In this document: one piece after another, positions 33,521-46,291 of the stretch | Position numbering within the stretch: the stretch's first letter is position 1 | How the letters are laid out: every line of letters begins with the position of its first letter | NCBI GenBank assembly: GCA_949126835.1 | Contig: OX421497.1 | Span: forward strand, 22,075,612-22,139,611 | Length of the DNA stretch: 64,000 nucleotides | Source: Anisus vortex | Lineage: Eukaryota > Mollusca > Gastropoda > Planorbidae | Direction of reading: 5' to 3' | Notes under the pieces: model-generated | Told to the model about the DNA's origin: nothing | Seen by the model: only the letters and a program-made list of their open reading frames with translations | Databases searched by the model: none | Position numbers and translations under genes: made by a program

Positions 33521-34472
33521 TTAGTCCTAGTGCTTTCATTTTCAATAAATTATAGATCTAGATTTGAAATAATTTAATCTTCTTTTTAAAATGGGGGCAA
33601 TAGTTCTATTTTCTTTTGAGCCTATGCAGTTTATTCGCTGAAGATTATCCAGGAAGATATAAAATAATATAATGTTATGGCTTTCATTAAAGTTTTTTTT
33701 TAACTGTATTTGTTGTGTGTGTATGTAATGAATGTCTGATGATGAGAAATGTTAACACTTCGTTTCAAGTCAATGTTGTTTTTTTCTCACATAATACCGA
33801 TCCCACCCCCTTTCCATCCCACACCCCGTCTCCACCCCCTCCCCCGCCCCGAAGATTTTTAGCTCCCTTCCCGATTTAGTTTTCTAGACTTTATTGTGAG
33901 GGGAGGGGAGTGGGGACTTATATTTTTTATTCATGAAATGGCAGCATGGAGTTTTCCAGTACGTTCTTCCGGCAATTACAATTTTAAGAAATGGCTGGAA
34001 GGGGGGGGGGGGGGAGTCTGGTTAATAGTCTAGAGAAAAAAAGAGATAGAGAGAACGTGAGAGAATGTCGCCAACGTAATATGCCAAACGACAGCGTAGA
34101 CTAGGGAAGAAGGAGAGAAGAGAAAGGGATGTGGTGCCATACAGTCAGTGACACAAAGACTTTATAGAGGTCCTAGCAGTGTAAGTACATTTTCTCTCAC
34201 TTTCGACATCAGCCCCCAAGAAATATCAGCTTTTTCACACTCGCGCACGCACGCACATTCCCAATTATTTCACTAACAGATCCAAGGTCTGTGTACGGTA
34301 AAAAAAAACAAAAGAAAAAAAAACACAAAAAGCCATATGACTGAACGTTAAAGAGTTAAATCGTCAAAAAAAAAGCCAGTGTCCAAGTTGAAAATGGTTA
34401 CTGCATATGTAATAATTCTAATTTAATGCAGTCGTGGCTACAACAGCACTTCACAGCTCAATTTTCTTTAGA

Positions 34473-34507
<35 letters not shown>

Positions 34508-35079
34508 AAGGGTAACTCTCTGCTGACCACAACTGGTCTTCTAAATGTATCTATTTGAATGTTCTTACTCGATATTCCTGTAACTTCCTCTATAATTTTT
34601 TTTGGTTCTAAAACAACATTTGAACTTGTTGAACTTGACATTCCCACCTACATCATCCTCCCACCCCCGTTCCTTTTTTGTTTTCAATCTGCGCCTGTAA
34701 TTAATTTTAAGACAAAGGAAGTGACGTCGAATCTAGAAAAAAAGTTCCCAAACATTCGAGAAAAGGAATTATTGACGTCAACAGACAAAGAACTTAAATC
34801 ATCCTCGATAGGTAATCTCGAAACCCTTATATTGATAAATTTATATATTTGTATATTACAAAAATAGTTTTATCAATATACGCCTACAAGGAGAAAGGTG
34901 ACATTGAATTCCTGCCTTCTATAAACAGTCGCAGGCAATAAATAAAAGTATCAGGATAATTATATATTTCTAAATATTAGGTTGCAAGCATAAAAATAAA
35001 AGCAATTGTGATAGTTCGCTTAAGATGTAACAGTATCCCACAGAAAAAGGCTAACATATAGGCCTAATATGTATTCCTG
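33521..35079. other. spacer with low-complexity runs
   Basis: Poly-C patches at about 33800-33850, poly-G at 33999-34013, (TA)n at 34479-34504. No gene supported. Confidence 0.5.
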
Positions 35080-35089
35080 TTGCTGGGCT

Positions 35090-35655
35090 GTTGGTTTATT
35101 GTTGTTCTTTCGAAAATCCCATTATTGGTTTGCTTCTTGTTGTTGATGTTTTGTATGTTTGTAGTTAATACTGTTGTTGCTTCTGTTTGGTTTTTGTTTG
35201 TTCTGTTGTTGCTTCTGTTTGTTTTTTGTTTGTTCTGTTGTTATTGCTTTTTTTTTATTCTGTTGTTAGTTCTGTTTGGTTTTTATTGATTCCGTTGCAA
35301 CTGCTGTTTGGTTTTTGTTGGTTCTGTTTTTACAGCTGTTTGGTTTTGTTAATTCTGTTGTAACTGCTGTTTGGTTTTTGTTGCTTCTTTTGTTACTGCT
35401 GTTTGGTGTTTGTTGATTCCATTGTAACTGCTGTTGTTGTTTTTTATTCCATTGTAACTGCTGTTTGGTTTTTGTTAATTCTGTTGTTACTGCTGTTTGG
35501 TTTTTGTTGATTCTTTTGTTATTGCTGTTTGTTTTGTTTTTTGTTGATTCTGTTGTTACTGATTATGTTGTTACTGCTGCTTGTTTTGTTTTTTGTGGAT
35601 TATGTTGCTACTGCTGTTTGTTTTTTGTTGATTCTGTTGTTACCGTTGTATAAGG
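35090..35655. repeat. degenerate about 33-bp G/T-rich minisatellite
   Basis: About seventeen diverged units around ATTCTGTTGTTACTGCTGTT and TGGTTTTTGTTG. Hydrophobic frames through it are by-products. Confidence 0.88.
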
Positions 35656-36669
35656 CCCATGGTTCAACGAGCCACATCACTGATGAACAATATTTAATGG
35701 CCTCTGAGAGAAAAAATAATAATTAAGAGAATTTTAGTTTTAGGGCCTCCATTCAGGACGCAGCGAGAGGTAAGGCAAGTCCTAGTGTTTTCTAAACCTA
35801 TTTTAGATAATAAAGATTTCTTCTTAATGCAGACATTGTTTGAAAGCTAAAAATGACAAAATTAAAATCCCAACAAACAAAATTATAAAAAAAAGATAAT
35901 GTCCAAGATTAGTTTGACTTCATTTTATTTATTTATATCTTCAGAAATGTTTGGCACACAGAGAGTGGTTGGGTAACCATGGCAACAAAAACAGAACGAT
36001 GCAAAATCCATTATATTATTATATCTCTATATATTATTAATGAATATATCATATCATCGGATTACGTGATATCAGATTTTTAAGAAACACACACAAACAC
36101 ATGATATGTATAATCTAATATAAAATTGGCACAAGGTCAAAAATGATGTTGTCTGTGATAAAAAAAAAAAACATACGTGTTGCTTATAGAATGAAAGAAA
36201 ATGGAAGAGACCAAATGTTTTGGCACCTCAGTTAATGGAGAGATCAGCAATTTGTCTGTATAAATAGATTTGGCACGAATATATAAATATACAATACAAT
36301 GTCAATGCAATACTTAATTTAAACATTAAATAACAAATAAAAAGCGAAATTGTGTAAGGGACGCTACTGCGATGCTTTGTCTCTGTTTAAAGGTTGTCTC
36401 CAAACATTGTTGCTGTATGTCTTAACACTTGACACTTGCAAACAAAATTAAAAGCATATCTGAATTTAAATTGAGACTAGTGTGAAAGCACAATGTTTAC
36501 TTAGTCTGTATCACTCGCCTATAGTATGAGTAAAGCTATTGTATTTCTGTTTTAAGAAACTACTGGTTGAAAATGCGATCATTAAAAAAACTAAAGGGAA
36601 TCCTTACATTGAATTTGCCAAGAAATTGAAACACCAAGAAAGCACTTAGACAGTAAGTAATGTACGAGT
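35656..36669. other. AT-rich spacer
   Basis: No gene or element recognised. Confidence 0.5.
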
Positions 36670-36840
36670 TATCTTATGCCATATATTACCTGAACATTGC
36701 AATATATTACCTGAACATGGCGATATATTACGTGAACATTGCAATATATTACCTGAACATTGCAATATATTACCTGAACATTGCAATATATTACCTGAGC
36801 ATTACAATATATTGCCTGAACATTGCAATATATTATATTA
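36670..36840. repeat. 21-bp minisatellite
   Basis: About eight units of CTGAACATTGCAATATATTA plus C. GCAATATATT is near-palindromic, so the same Tyr/Ile-rich peptide type appears on both strands. Confidence 0.92.
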
Positions 36841-37514
36841 CTATATACATGCACTTCTAAATTAGAATTGTAAGAACTAAATTTTATATTTAACTGAGAT
36901 CCTTACTAACGAGAAGTTATTATTTTTTTTTGCATTGAAAATTAAACAGTTATAGATTCACATGTGTCATTGTCGATCCCAGTGGAACATATTACAGCAA
37001 CACAACTCCGACTTGTCTCCATCCCCACGGGCAATTCTATATATATATCGACCTTGTGTTGAAACAACAAATTTAATAAATTTAAAGTCTTTCAACTCTC
37101 AACATATGCGCTTAGACCTAACTACAGATTTCAATAAGAATTTCTAGGAAATTATTGTAGAACTTCGAACCAACAGTTTTTGGTAAAGCCTCCATAAAAA
37201 AAAAACTGATTGCTACGTTTATAGCGATAGTTAATTTCGAAAATGAGTTAGTAGCGATTAAGGAACATTGTAAAGCTTTAGCTTTAAAAGTAAATTGCTA
37301 CATTCAGCTATAATGTTGTAGTTAATTGATACTAAAACCCCAGAAAATGACTCATGTGGCAACCTACCTTTCCCCCAATATGGCGCTCTAATTGTTTGAA
37401 ACTTTCTACGGTACTCGGCATGACCATGAAAACTAAATTAAGGATTACATTAAATGTAATGTGTAAATGTATTGTAATAATGTATGCACATTTCTTTTTT
37501 AGTAGGGCTATGTA
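36841..37514. other. AT-rich spacer
   Basis: Nothing recognised. Confidence 0.5.
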
Positions 37515-37625
37515 ATAAAAAATATAAAATATGTAACAATGAAAGTATAAAATATGTAACAATGAAAGTATAAAATATGTAACAATAAAAGTATAAAATG
37601 TAATAATGAAAGTGTAATATGTAAT
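37515..37625. repeat. short 23-bp tandem repeat
   Basis: Four to five units combining GTATAAAATATGTAACAATG and AAA, decaying rightwards. Confidence 0.85.
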
Positions 37626-37689
37626 AAGGAAGGCATCTAAAATAAAGAAGAATAGACTTATGTGTTAAAGAAATGATACAATAGTTTTT

Positions 37690-37980
37690 TTTTATAACAT
37701 CGTTGAATATCGATTGACATATATAATGCTACAGTATAATACTTATATTTCTGTCTCTCTATATCAATAGACATATATAATACTACAGTATAATACTTAT
37801 ATTTCTGTCTCTCTATATCAATTGACATATATAATACTACAGTATAATACTTATATTTCTGTCTCTCTATATCAATTGCCATATATAATACTACAGTATA
37901 ATACTTATATTTCTGTCTCTCTATATCAATTGACATATATAATACTACAGTATAATACTTATATTTCTGTCTCTCTATAG
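37690..37980. repeat. 54-bp minisatellite
   Basis: Just over five units, nearly identical, containing ATATATAATACTACAGTATA, TACTTATATTTCTGTCTCTC and TATATCAATTGAC. 54 is a multiple of three, which creates a repetitive minus-strand frame. High identity suggests recent expansion. Confidence 0.94.
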
Positions 37981-39345
37981 CCTTGTAGGTACCAAGTCAT
38001 TTACAAAGCTCAGTTTAAGGCACAGTTTCTTTTTATCAGTCAATTATTATCAAACACCGACAAATGACTCAGACACAACGTGAATCTATATTTGGCAACG
38101 TGAAATGTTCAGTAAACAATCAACAAAAGGCACATTATGTTGAAATTAATGTAGAAAATAAAACAACCCGATTAAAGTGGATTGCAATGAATGGAAATAG
38201 AATGGATAGAAATGATGGAAACAGGACAATGCTACGCCCCAACCGCGGCGATGTATAGTGGCTCCCCAGTCATCATTGGCTCCATAGTCTCGAAAGACGA
38301 TTAGATTTGCACTCCTGTGATTTGGCCAGCCCTGTGAAATTGACTGTGTCTGTGGAGTCAGTAGGTCTGAACAATCTATAACTAATACAGTTCTGTACTG
38401 TACACTAACGTGACATAGCACATTGCCACTCAGGCCTTACTTAGTTTGCGTGAAGAGAAAACAGACAGTGGGGCATATACTTAATGTTTATAGAGGGCTG
38501 CACAGTTTTATAACGGACGAGTTGGTAGAATCAACTTTTCATTTATCTCTTCAAAGACCGGATTCAGGGGAACATTGAAAGTTAATTTTCATGGATGTAA
38601 TGGGTGATCAGCCCAAGATCTAAGTTCAGTAGAACTTCTAGTCAGGACAGGAGAACCCTGTCCTGTTGAGGAGTGGACGCGGGGGGTCAAGAAAGGGGGA
38701 GCACATTTTCTACTCAGAATACCCCGCCTCCGCTATACAACTTTGATTCTTATCTCCGCCTGCGATAGAGGCATTCATATTTAATGACGAATTAAAAGAA
38801 GAGGAAGGAGAGTTGCATCATATCATTCTATGTTTCAGCTAGTGTATGGAGGTGGGCGTTTTAAGACAATAAATAAGGATTTAATGTCAGTGCCATTAAA
38901 CTAATCCTTTGCTGATATTAAATTAGGAAAATGTATTGTCATTGATGCGTCTTAACGCATCAGTTGGAGTGCACCAGGAAAGAATAGAATATTAGAAAAA
39001 AACTCAATGTGTAAAAAATGATAAAAAATGATAAAGTTGTTTCGTTTTGAATTTCCTTCAACCAGATTCATACATTAGTTTCTATCAACCACAAGAAACA
39101 AGAAAAGGAGACATGTATTTGCTATAAAACAAATAATATAGTTCTCTATATCCACAAAAAAAAAATTGAAATTCTCTGTTTCTATGTAACTTTAAAATTG
39201 TGTATTATAGTGTGTGTGTGTATTCTGTTAGCATCAGGTCTATAAAGATGTTTAGACTACCATTCATTTTAAATGTCTCTTTTCTGAATAGATCAAAGAT
39301 AGATTCAGTTTACTGCCTGTTGACAAAATAATTATCACAATAAGA
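37981..39345. other. spacer, nothing recognised
   Basis: Mixed sequence. A stretch at about 38230-38370 is GC-richer and looks like old repeat material, but I cannot name it. Confidence 0.45.
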
Positions 39346-39349
39346 CTAA

Positions 39350-39350
39350 A

Positions 39351-39386
<36 letters not shown>

Positions 39387-39416
39387 CAAGTGTGTGTGTT
39401 TGTGTGTGTGTGTGTG
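39350..39416. repeat. (TG)n microsatellite
   Basis: Interrupted TG runs with GCGAG and GCAAG breaks. Confidence 0.93.
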
Positions 39417-39971
39417 AAGTGTGAAAGAGGTAGCCAAGGAACTATTTTGGATTGAAAGACTCTTTATCAGATGACCGCAATAAATGGCAGGACATGCACT
39501 GAGGCCCCTATTGTCTCCTAGCAACCAAACGGTGAAATAATAAATGAAGATGTTGACTCTGTGTCCTATGATATTACTTATCTTAACTTACTGACAAAAC
39601 AAAACTCTATCTTTGTTTTTATAACATTCAAATCTATACATTCAATTCGTGTATTCGTTGTTCATTGCTATCTATCGATAAAACTATACAAAATTACTCT
39701 AGCCTGTTACAGTCTAGTTGATTTGAGAACAAATATGAAACTTTTGACACTTTTAAAGAAAATAATAAATTTGGCTACAACTAGAATCGGTAAACCAAAT
39801 ATTATAAATTCTAACCAGATTTTACATTCGCTAGATCCAGAGAATTCGTACAATGATAATAGTAATAATTTATAAATTCACGAAATGGTCGAAGTGGTCT
39901 GTGCGAGAAATTTGAAGTCTATTGTTTTGTCAATTTTTTGTTCTGTGTGTATATATAATGATATATTTGTT

Positions 39972-42900
39972 TTAGACATAGACAGACTCATTTTTCTGGC
40001 GCTTTGAAGCCCAAATACAAAGATTTGATACCCGAGTCATCTTGTTCTTGAACCACTGGTTGAGAAGCCACATTATGGCGTAGCGAAAGCTCGGCATCAG
40101 GCAGAAGTAGAGCACACACTTGTAGGCGGCGTTCAGTTTGACCAGGGACTCGTACAGCAAGGCTTGCTGGATGTCGCTCGGGGTCGGTCTGACAGGAGTG
40201 TCCGTGAACAAGCTCACCGCCTGGCTGTAGCTGGAGGGCAGGAAGAGGGCCGCATACAGGATCCCCACCATCATGGTGCTCACCGTACTGGCGGACACGT
40301 CCGTGGGGAAGCTGTGATCCTCCTGTGGCGCCAGCGCCCTCGACGTGTTCGAGGCGTACGAGGCGCAGGTGTAGCTCCTCCAATGGGTGCCGCTGAAGGA
40401 GTTATTCAAGGAAGACGCTTTGTACCTCCGGGGCTCGCTGGATGCGAAGCTCTCTTGGGAAAAGTCCAACTTGTAGCTGTCTACCCTCTTGCAATTGTTA
40501 AATTTCAAGTTGCTCAGAATGAAGCTGTAGAAATTAGACGGTGACGCGGATTCAGAGAATCTATTCCTATCCAAGTGGGATTCGTGAAACATCTTGGCCT
40601 CTTCCTCTGGTTGACTCGACTTTAGAATCTCCACATTCACAATGATGCACTCGTTGTTGATTCTGTTCGCCACAGCCGCGTTTTCGGCGTAATCGTCAAA
40701 GTCTGGAGTATTGATGCGACTCTTAGATTCGTAGGTGTTCAGAGAATCGATGCTTACACCGGTGTGAGCCGGCCTGTTTCCAGACGGGCTCACGCCGTCG
40801 AAGAGGAAATGAAACGATATCGGAGAGGTGGCCTCCCCTGACTGCCTCCTGCCAAGGTCAAGCAGGAGGTTCTTGTTGTCCCCGGAACTTCCTTTCCTCG
40901 GCGCGTGATCAGAGCGAGCGCTGTACATTGAATCGTTGAGGTGGTGGTTGTTGGATTTGACCACGGAGGTGGACAGCTCGTCGATGGTGGAGAGCCTGGC
41001 TCCCGTGTGAACGTAGACCATGTCCTTGTGGGGCGTGCAGTGATCGGGCGTGGGCGCGCGGTGGTCGTTTATGGAGGATGGCGAGTCGTGTACTATGTTC
41101 ACGTCGTCCTCATCTTCGTCCTCCCTGAAGACGTACAGCACTGCCAACTTTAAGACAAGCATCATGTCCACTCCGGCTATCAAGGTCAGTGGTAGGAATA
41201 CAGAAACTATCAACTCCAGTTTTCTGTAACAAACAAAAACACAAAATGAATTGCTTTTAAATGTATGTGGTGTTAATAGTTATGACATTAATTACAGTAT
41301 ACAAAGAGAAAATCCACATAACCTTGTTATAGCATTGAAATAACACTGGCATAAAGTTGACACAATATTGACATGATATTGACAGAACACTGATATACCT
41401 TTGCAGAACATAGACAGGTCATTTTCATGACATTTTCAGAACATTGATAGAAGATTGACATAACATTGACATAACACCGACAGACTTTGACAGGACATAG
41501 ACATAACATTGACATAGCCTTGACATAACATTGACATAGCCTTGACATAACATTGACATAGCCTTGACATAGCCTTGACATAACATTGACATGACATTGC
41601 CATAACATTGAAATGACATTGTCATAACATTGACAGGTCATTGACATAACTTAATTAAACAATTGGCGATGCTAATTAGACGCCTTAACAAAAATGAACA
41701 TATTTCACAATTTTGTTATTTTTATCCATTTCATTAACTAATTGAATAGTGTTTCCCCAATAGTATTTCACCATAAGTGTTTCCCAACACTGTTTATAGT
41801 ATCTTTATATGGCAAGGGTGCTTAATGCAAATAAGCTTAGGGCCTACATAGACGTTTGTTTTTATTGGCCTATCTGTGAATGCTTACTATGTTTTTATTG
41901 GCGGAAAAGCACATAATGCGCTTCCGACTAAACTAAGAATGAGCTTATTTCAAACTAAGATTGAAAATATTAAAATCGTTTGTGTTTTGTTCCTACTAAT
42001 TACCTGATTGTGAGATGGATGTATATTGTCTCTTTCATGGGGACACACAACGTGGTGTCTCCGTAAGTGACGGTTTCCACCGACCAAAGGACATGCAGAA
42101 GTGGAGCTGCCGCCAACAGGGACGCCAGGATTATGGCAAACTTTGTGTTGAACACGCGCCTACGTCTGCTTTCGTGTCCGGCGTTTGTGTGAGCATTTAG
42201 TCTGTCTGAAAGTACACAATCAGAAAGAAAAACATTAAATAACTTTGAAATATAATAATGGTTTTAAATAACAACGCTTATTGGTGTATATTATTGTTGC
42301 TGAACTTTAGAAAAATATAAGAGCATGCGTTTCTTTGTTTACAGTAAACAAATAAATAAATTATAAAAAAAAAAACCACCAAAAGGCCAGCAATGGTAGC
42401 CTATATTTCTTGATTAAATATTTATTCAGAGGTCATTATTATGATTTTTTCGTTGAACAAAATCTATATTTAAGCAATTGAATATTTTTTTAATCTTTTC
42501 TGTAACATTTGCTGCTGTATTTTTTTAGGTCGTGCTACGTTATGCTGGAATATGCCAACGTGTAATATTAATTTAAGAAAATGTTTACGTCCCCTGTTGT
42601 TTGACGTCACACATGTAGAAATGTTTATGCTTGAAAAATGAAATACAACGACGTTATGAGCTGCTATACACGAGTGCTGAAGTTTAATGTGTGAAATAAA
42701 TATTTCAAATTTCTAAACTGTAAAAGAAGGAATACTATATATAAACCAAAAAAAAAAGACACTTACTTAAATGTGCTATAAAAATCAACCAGGCTTCGAT
42801 AGATTTAGAAAAGACCAAAATAAAAGTTGACACTTGACACGCCCCAGGTACTCTGTAAAACGTCACGCCTTTTTTAGTCAGGTAGATGAGTAGACACGAG

Positions 42901-43268
42901 ACTGTGTACATCAGATTGACCACGCCCAGGCCTGCAAATGTGTGGCTGAGGGGGCGGAGCCTCATGGGCGTCACGAGGAAGACCAGCGTCAAGAGGGCGT
43001 TCCCTACTATCCCCATCACCATGGCGACTGGATCGGCGATCTGAACGAACTGCCTGTTTGTGGCGTCCAGTGAATCCAGGGCTTCGAAGCGACTTGAGCT
43101 CCGCCCAGTTTTAGGACCGCTGCTAGCCTGCTGGGACGCCAGGGTCGGAAATAGCATGGCGTGAAGGGGCGTGGTGCTGGCCATAGTAGTGGTAAGGTAA
43201 GTGAGATTGTTGAATGTTTGGTTGACCAGGAGGCTGAAAAGAGTAGCTGGCATCGTGACCCCCGACAT
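39972..43268 (-). CDS. divergent rhodopsin-like 7TM receptor, three coding exons, 651 aa
   Basis: Join of 43268-42767 (502 nt), 42205-42004 (202 nt) and 41223-39972 (1252 nt): exactly 652 codons with stop. Donors GTAAGT and GTAATT, acceptors CTTTCAG and TGTTACAG; both junctions restore the frame (Asn168 and Arg235 are split). N-terminus has sequons N16-QT and N21-LT. TM1 76-99 (GIVGN, N90), TM2 108-130, TM3 144-167, TM4 190-208, TM5 237-267, a 275-residue intracellular loop 3 (268-543), TM6 544-571, TM7 588-624, short tail. C144 and C221 can form the usual TM3-ECL2 disulfide. Oddities: TM2 Asp is N118, DRY is N168-R-L, TM7 has MPSFRY in place of NPxxY, and the TM6 CWxP is missing. Probably a plasma membrane receptor; ligand unknown. 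A family outside rhodopsin-like GPCRs is possible but less likely. Confidence 0.88.
41330..41655. repeat. 11-bp degenerate tandem repeat in GPCR intron 2
   Basis: Units TTGACATAACA and TTGACATAGCC alternate, giving a 22-bp dimer in the best part (41500-41600). Occupies about 40% of the 780-bp intron. Confidence 0.9.
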
Positions 43269-43345
43269 GAGAAATGCACAAGAAATAATGATGTCTGCAA
43301 CTGCGTCTTTAGAGTCATCTATATTTGTCTGCCGAATTCATTGAT
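43269..43345 (-). other. 5' UTR part of the GPCR exon, with acceptor and short uORF
   Basis: The minus strand reads TGTCTTTCTTATTTTCCAG just before 43345, a strong acceptor, so an untranslated exon probably lies further upstream. The exon opens with ATCAATG, starting an 8-codon uORF that ends TGA and is in frame with, but separated from, the main ATG at 43268. No other in-frame start precedes the signal-less N-terminus. Confidence 0.65.
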
Positions 43346-43570
43346 CTGGAAAATAAGAAAGACACACGTTTTTAAAAATGTCGTAAGGATAACCTCTAAT
43401 AATATATTATACACCTCATTTCATATATATATCATATGTACTCATATACAGTAATTAACCATTTCTACTCAATTTAACACTTCTGTACCCATGGGACTCA
43501 GAGCTGGCGAAGTGCGTTAACCACCGATACGTTCCCATTAATTAAGATTTAACCGGTATGTCTAACGAAT

Positions 43571-43584
43571 GGGTGACGTCACCC
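43571..43584. promoter_or_regulatory. 14-bp perfect palindrome with CRE core
   Basis: GGGTGACGTCACCC is self-complementary and contains the full cAMP response element TGACGTCA. It lies 226 bp upstream of the first visible GPCR exon, in its presumed intron or promoter region. Regulatory use is inferred. Confidence 0.4.
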
Positions 43585-45276
43585 GTTGCGCATCCGGTGA
43601 ACATTGCACGGGCGAGAGCCCACCAAAACTCGGAGCGGAGGAAGCGATAACCATTATTAGTATTAATAATATACGCAACATTACCCGTTTGTCAGGCCCA
43701 GCAAAGTGTTACTTACTGTGAATATTTAAAACGAAGAAGACGTAGTGATTATGAAACACGTATAGCTGCCTTATGGCGGCCATTTCTCAGGTCTACATGT
43801 TTTTAATATATGTTAAATCTAGACTCCAGAATCTAGACTATATTCGATCATAATCTAATGATGTTAATGTTGGTAGCAACAAAAAAAAAGTGAAAAAGCA
43901 GTTTGCGTCACGCACAGTTGTATCACTATCTTCGCATCAATTGAATAGCTTTTAACTTATCAATGTAAAAAATAACAGAAATCCAGTTAACAGGTTTTCT
44001 TATCTATCTAGTGTAGCTATATAAACACAGGTGTGCATAATAAACAGACATAACATGTATGGTTAACTGTAGTGTCCTCTTTGATAAGAATAAGAAAAGC
44101 GACATCCTGTAAAAATCTTGCTACGTCTATTGAATCAACTCCAATTACATTTAGGCCTACTATAAACTCATTCATTTTTAAAGTAATAACTCTTGTTGTT
44201 TTATTTTTAACGAACTGTTTACAGAGAATTTCATTGGGGATATTCGGTCACATGATAAAATTCTGAGCAAGGTTTTGAAATAACTTGATATATTCTACAA
44301 GGATTCCCATAGAGTCTGACTGCCTAAATGACGAATGTAACAGTAAAGATTCGGCACTATACAAAAGGTCTAAATGGGTTTTGTCAAAATTATATGATAA
44401 TCAATCCTGACTTCATTATCTGCTTCTTTCTTCCTCATTAGACTTTCAGGTATGCTAAAGGCTAGACAGTCTGGTAACAATAATAAATTATGTGGGAAAA
44501 AAATATTCTTCTAGTGTCATATAATTTAGATCTCTTTATGTTTAAATTTATAAAAACATTTTCTAAATGTTTTTTTTTTACATAAGAAATAATTTTACTA
44601 AATGTTACTTTGACCAAAGAAAGTTTGTTTACCAATATAATTGTACCTAGAGATATGAAATAATGTTTACTCGATGTTCCTAGACATATGTAAAACTGTT
44701 TTCTTAAAAGCCATTTTTTTAAGAACCGCTAACTGTAGGAATATTGATTGTTTACTCCAATTTCTAAATTACAGTGTAATATTAGTCGAGTTAGAGAAAA
44801 TATATTTCTTTGTTTAGCTATTGAAATGACTAACTGTACATGATTAAAATCTTCTAGCCCTTGTGTATAACATTAATTATATATTTATTAACTTGTTTGT
44901 GTGCGTGCGAGGTGTCTGCATATGTGTGTAGTGGTGTTTGCTCATGCGTTTGCAGGGGTGTGTTTGGTGTTTGAGCGCGAGTGGTTTTAACATGTTTGTA
45001 CGTGGTGTAAGCATGAAATGCTGTAAATAAACTGGAGTAATATAGATGTGTTACGTCTTTGGTTTATAGAAACTCTTGGATATACTATAAATCTTTTTCT
45101 GCATCCAAACATCGGCTAGCTCTCTCTCTCTAACTCAGGGTGCGTAACAAAATGATTATACAACAATCAAGATCTAGTAGAACAACGTGAAATTTAATGC
45201 ATAACCTTTGTACAAATATATATATACTCTTCAGTACTAACTGCCACACATTCATTAGCCTAATATCACTATTTAA
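43585..45276. other. AT-rich spacer upstream of the GPCR
   Basis: Presumably contains the GPCR 5' exon and promoter, which cannot be located by eye. GT-rich patch at 44890-45000. Confidence 0.45.
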
Positions 45277-45459
45277 CAGTGCCTTTACAAGCTTATGTGG
45301 CGCCCTAGGGCAAACGTTTCAGCGCAGCCCCCTTGCATACTGTAACTGCTTGTTTAGTGTTATATTTTCTATATTTAGACTACATTTGTCGCCCCCCTGG
45401 AAGTGCCGCCCTCGGGCATATGCCCCCCCCCCCCCGCCCATCCCTATGTGAGGGCACTG
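45277..45459. mobile_element. 183-bp hAT-type MITE
   Basis: Ends CAGTGCCTTTACAAGC and CCCTATGTGAGGGCACTG are imperfect inverted repeats. Flanks CTATTTAA (45269-45276) and ATATTTAA (45460-45467) match at seven of eight. Interior is GC-rich with a poly-C run; no coding. Confidence 0.83.
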
Positions 45460-46291
45460 ATATTTAATCATATGCATCCTACTTCAACAAGAGACCAGCC
45501 TCATCTCTAAGAGCCCAGCTTAATCTCGTTGTTATCTACCGTCAAAACTTGCGTTCCCCCAAAACAACCTACGTCATAATTTGTACGTTCATAATGTGCA
45601 GTCTTTTGCGCACCAATATCTATCAGCTGCACATTCACGCTACAGATGTAAATTGTGTTAATGGGTTGTTCATATTGTGTATATGTAAATTAAAGACCAA
45701 GTGAAGAGCTTTTTATCAAAATTTAGTTAACATTTGATTTTGATAGTAAATAGTGTATTCAGTATCTGAATGTTAAAAAAAACATTTATACAAAATATCA
45801 AAGATACATTTAAGTAATTAGTTCAATATTTGCACTTAAATGTGTGTGTTTTTCGGAAGATTACTCCAAATCTCGTAGCCATTTGAGATGTTTTTATTTC
45901 CGGCAATATAGGAAAGTGACGTAACATAAAGGATTCCAACTAGGAAAAATGAATATTGTCACGTGTTTTGAATCTTTTCCCGGTTCTTATTTTTAACAAA
46001 ATGGTTAAACATAGATTTATAGCGTCTATTTTTTTTTATTTATTTCCCTTGTGATGCGTCACTGCCGTATGAGGCTATTCCAAATCTCGTTCCTTTGAGA
46101 AAAACCTCTTCACTTGGTCTTTAAAGATGTACACGTAAACTTGATATAGAGGTGTACATAAGAATGTAAACATACATTGGCTGGTGTATGTACTGAGATT
46201 GACCTAACAGAGACAATATGAAAACCAGGTTTAAAACAATTCTGGTAAAACCCAGGTCAGTATGCCACGCATTTGCCCCTTAATTACGGGT

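Noticed and set aside
32883..33577. Cys/Val- and His/Thr-rich frames
   Set aside because: Reading frames of the (TGTGTATGTA)n array.
36962..37147. 61-aa frame MCHCRSQWNIL...
   Set aside because: No homology recognised, no flanking signals, length expected by chance in this window.
38146..38421. 91-aa minus-strand frame in a GC-richer patch
   Set aside because: Overlaps sequence that looks like old repeat material; no domain or splice context.
39988..40544. Two frames opposite or overlapping the third GPCR exon
   Set aside because: Shadows of the GPCR coding sequence; Arg/Gly/His-rich composition from its codons.
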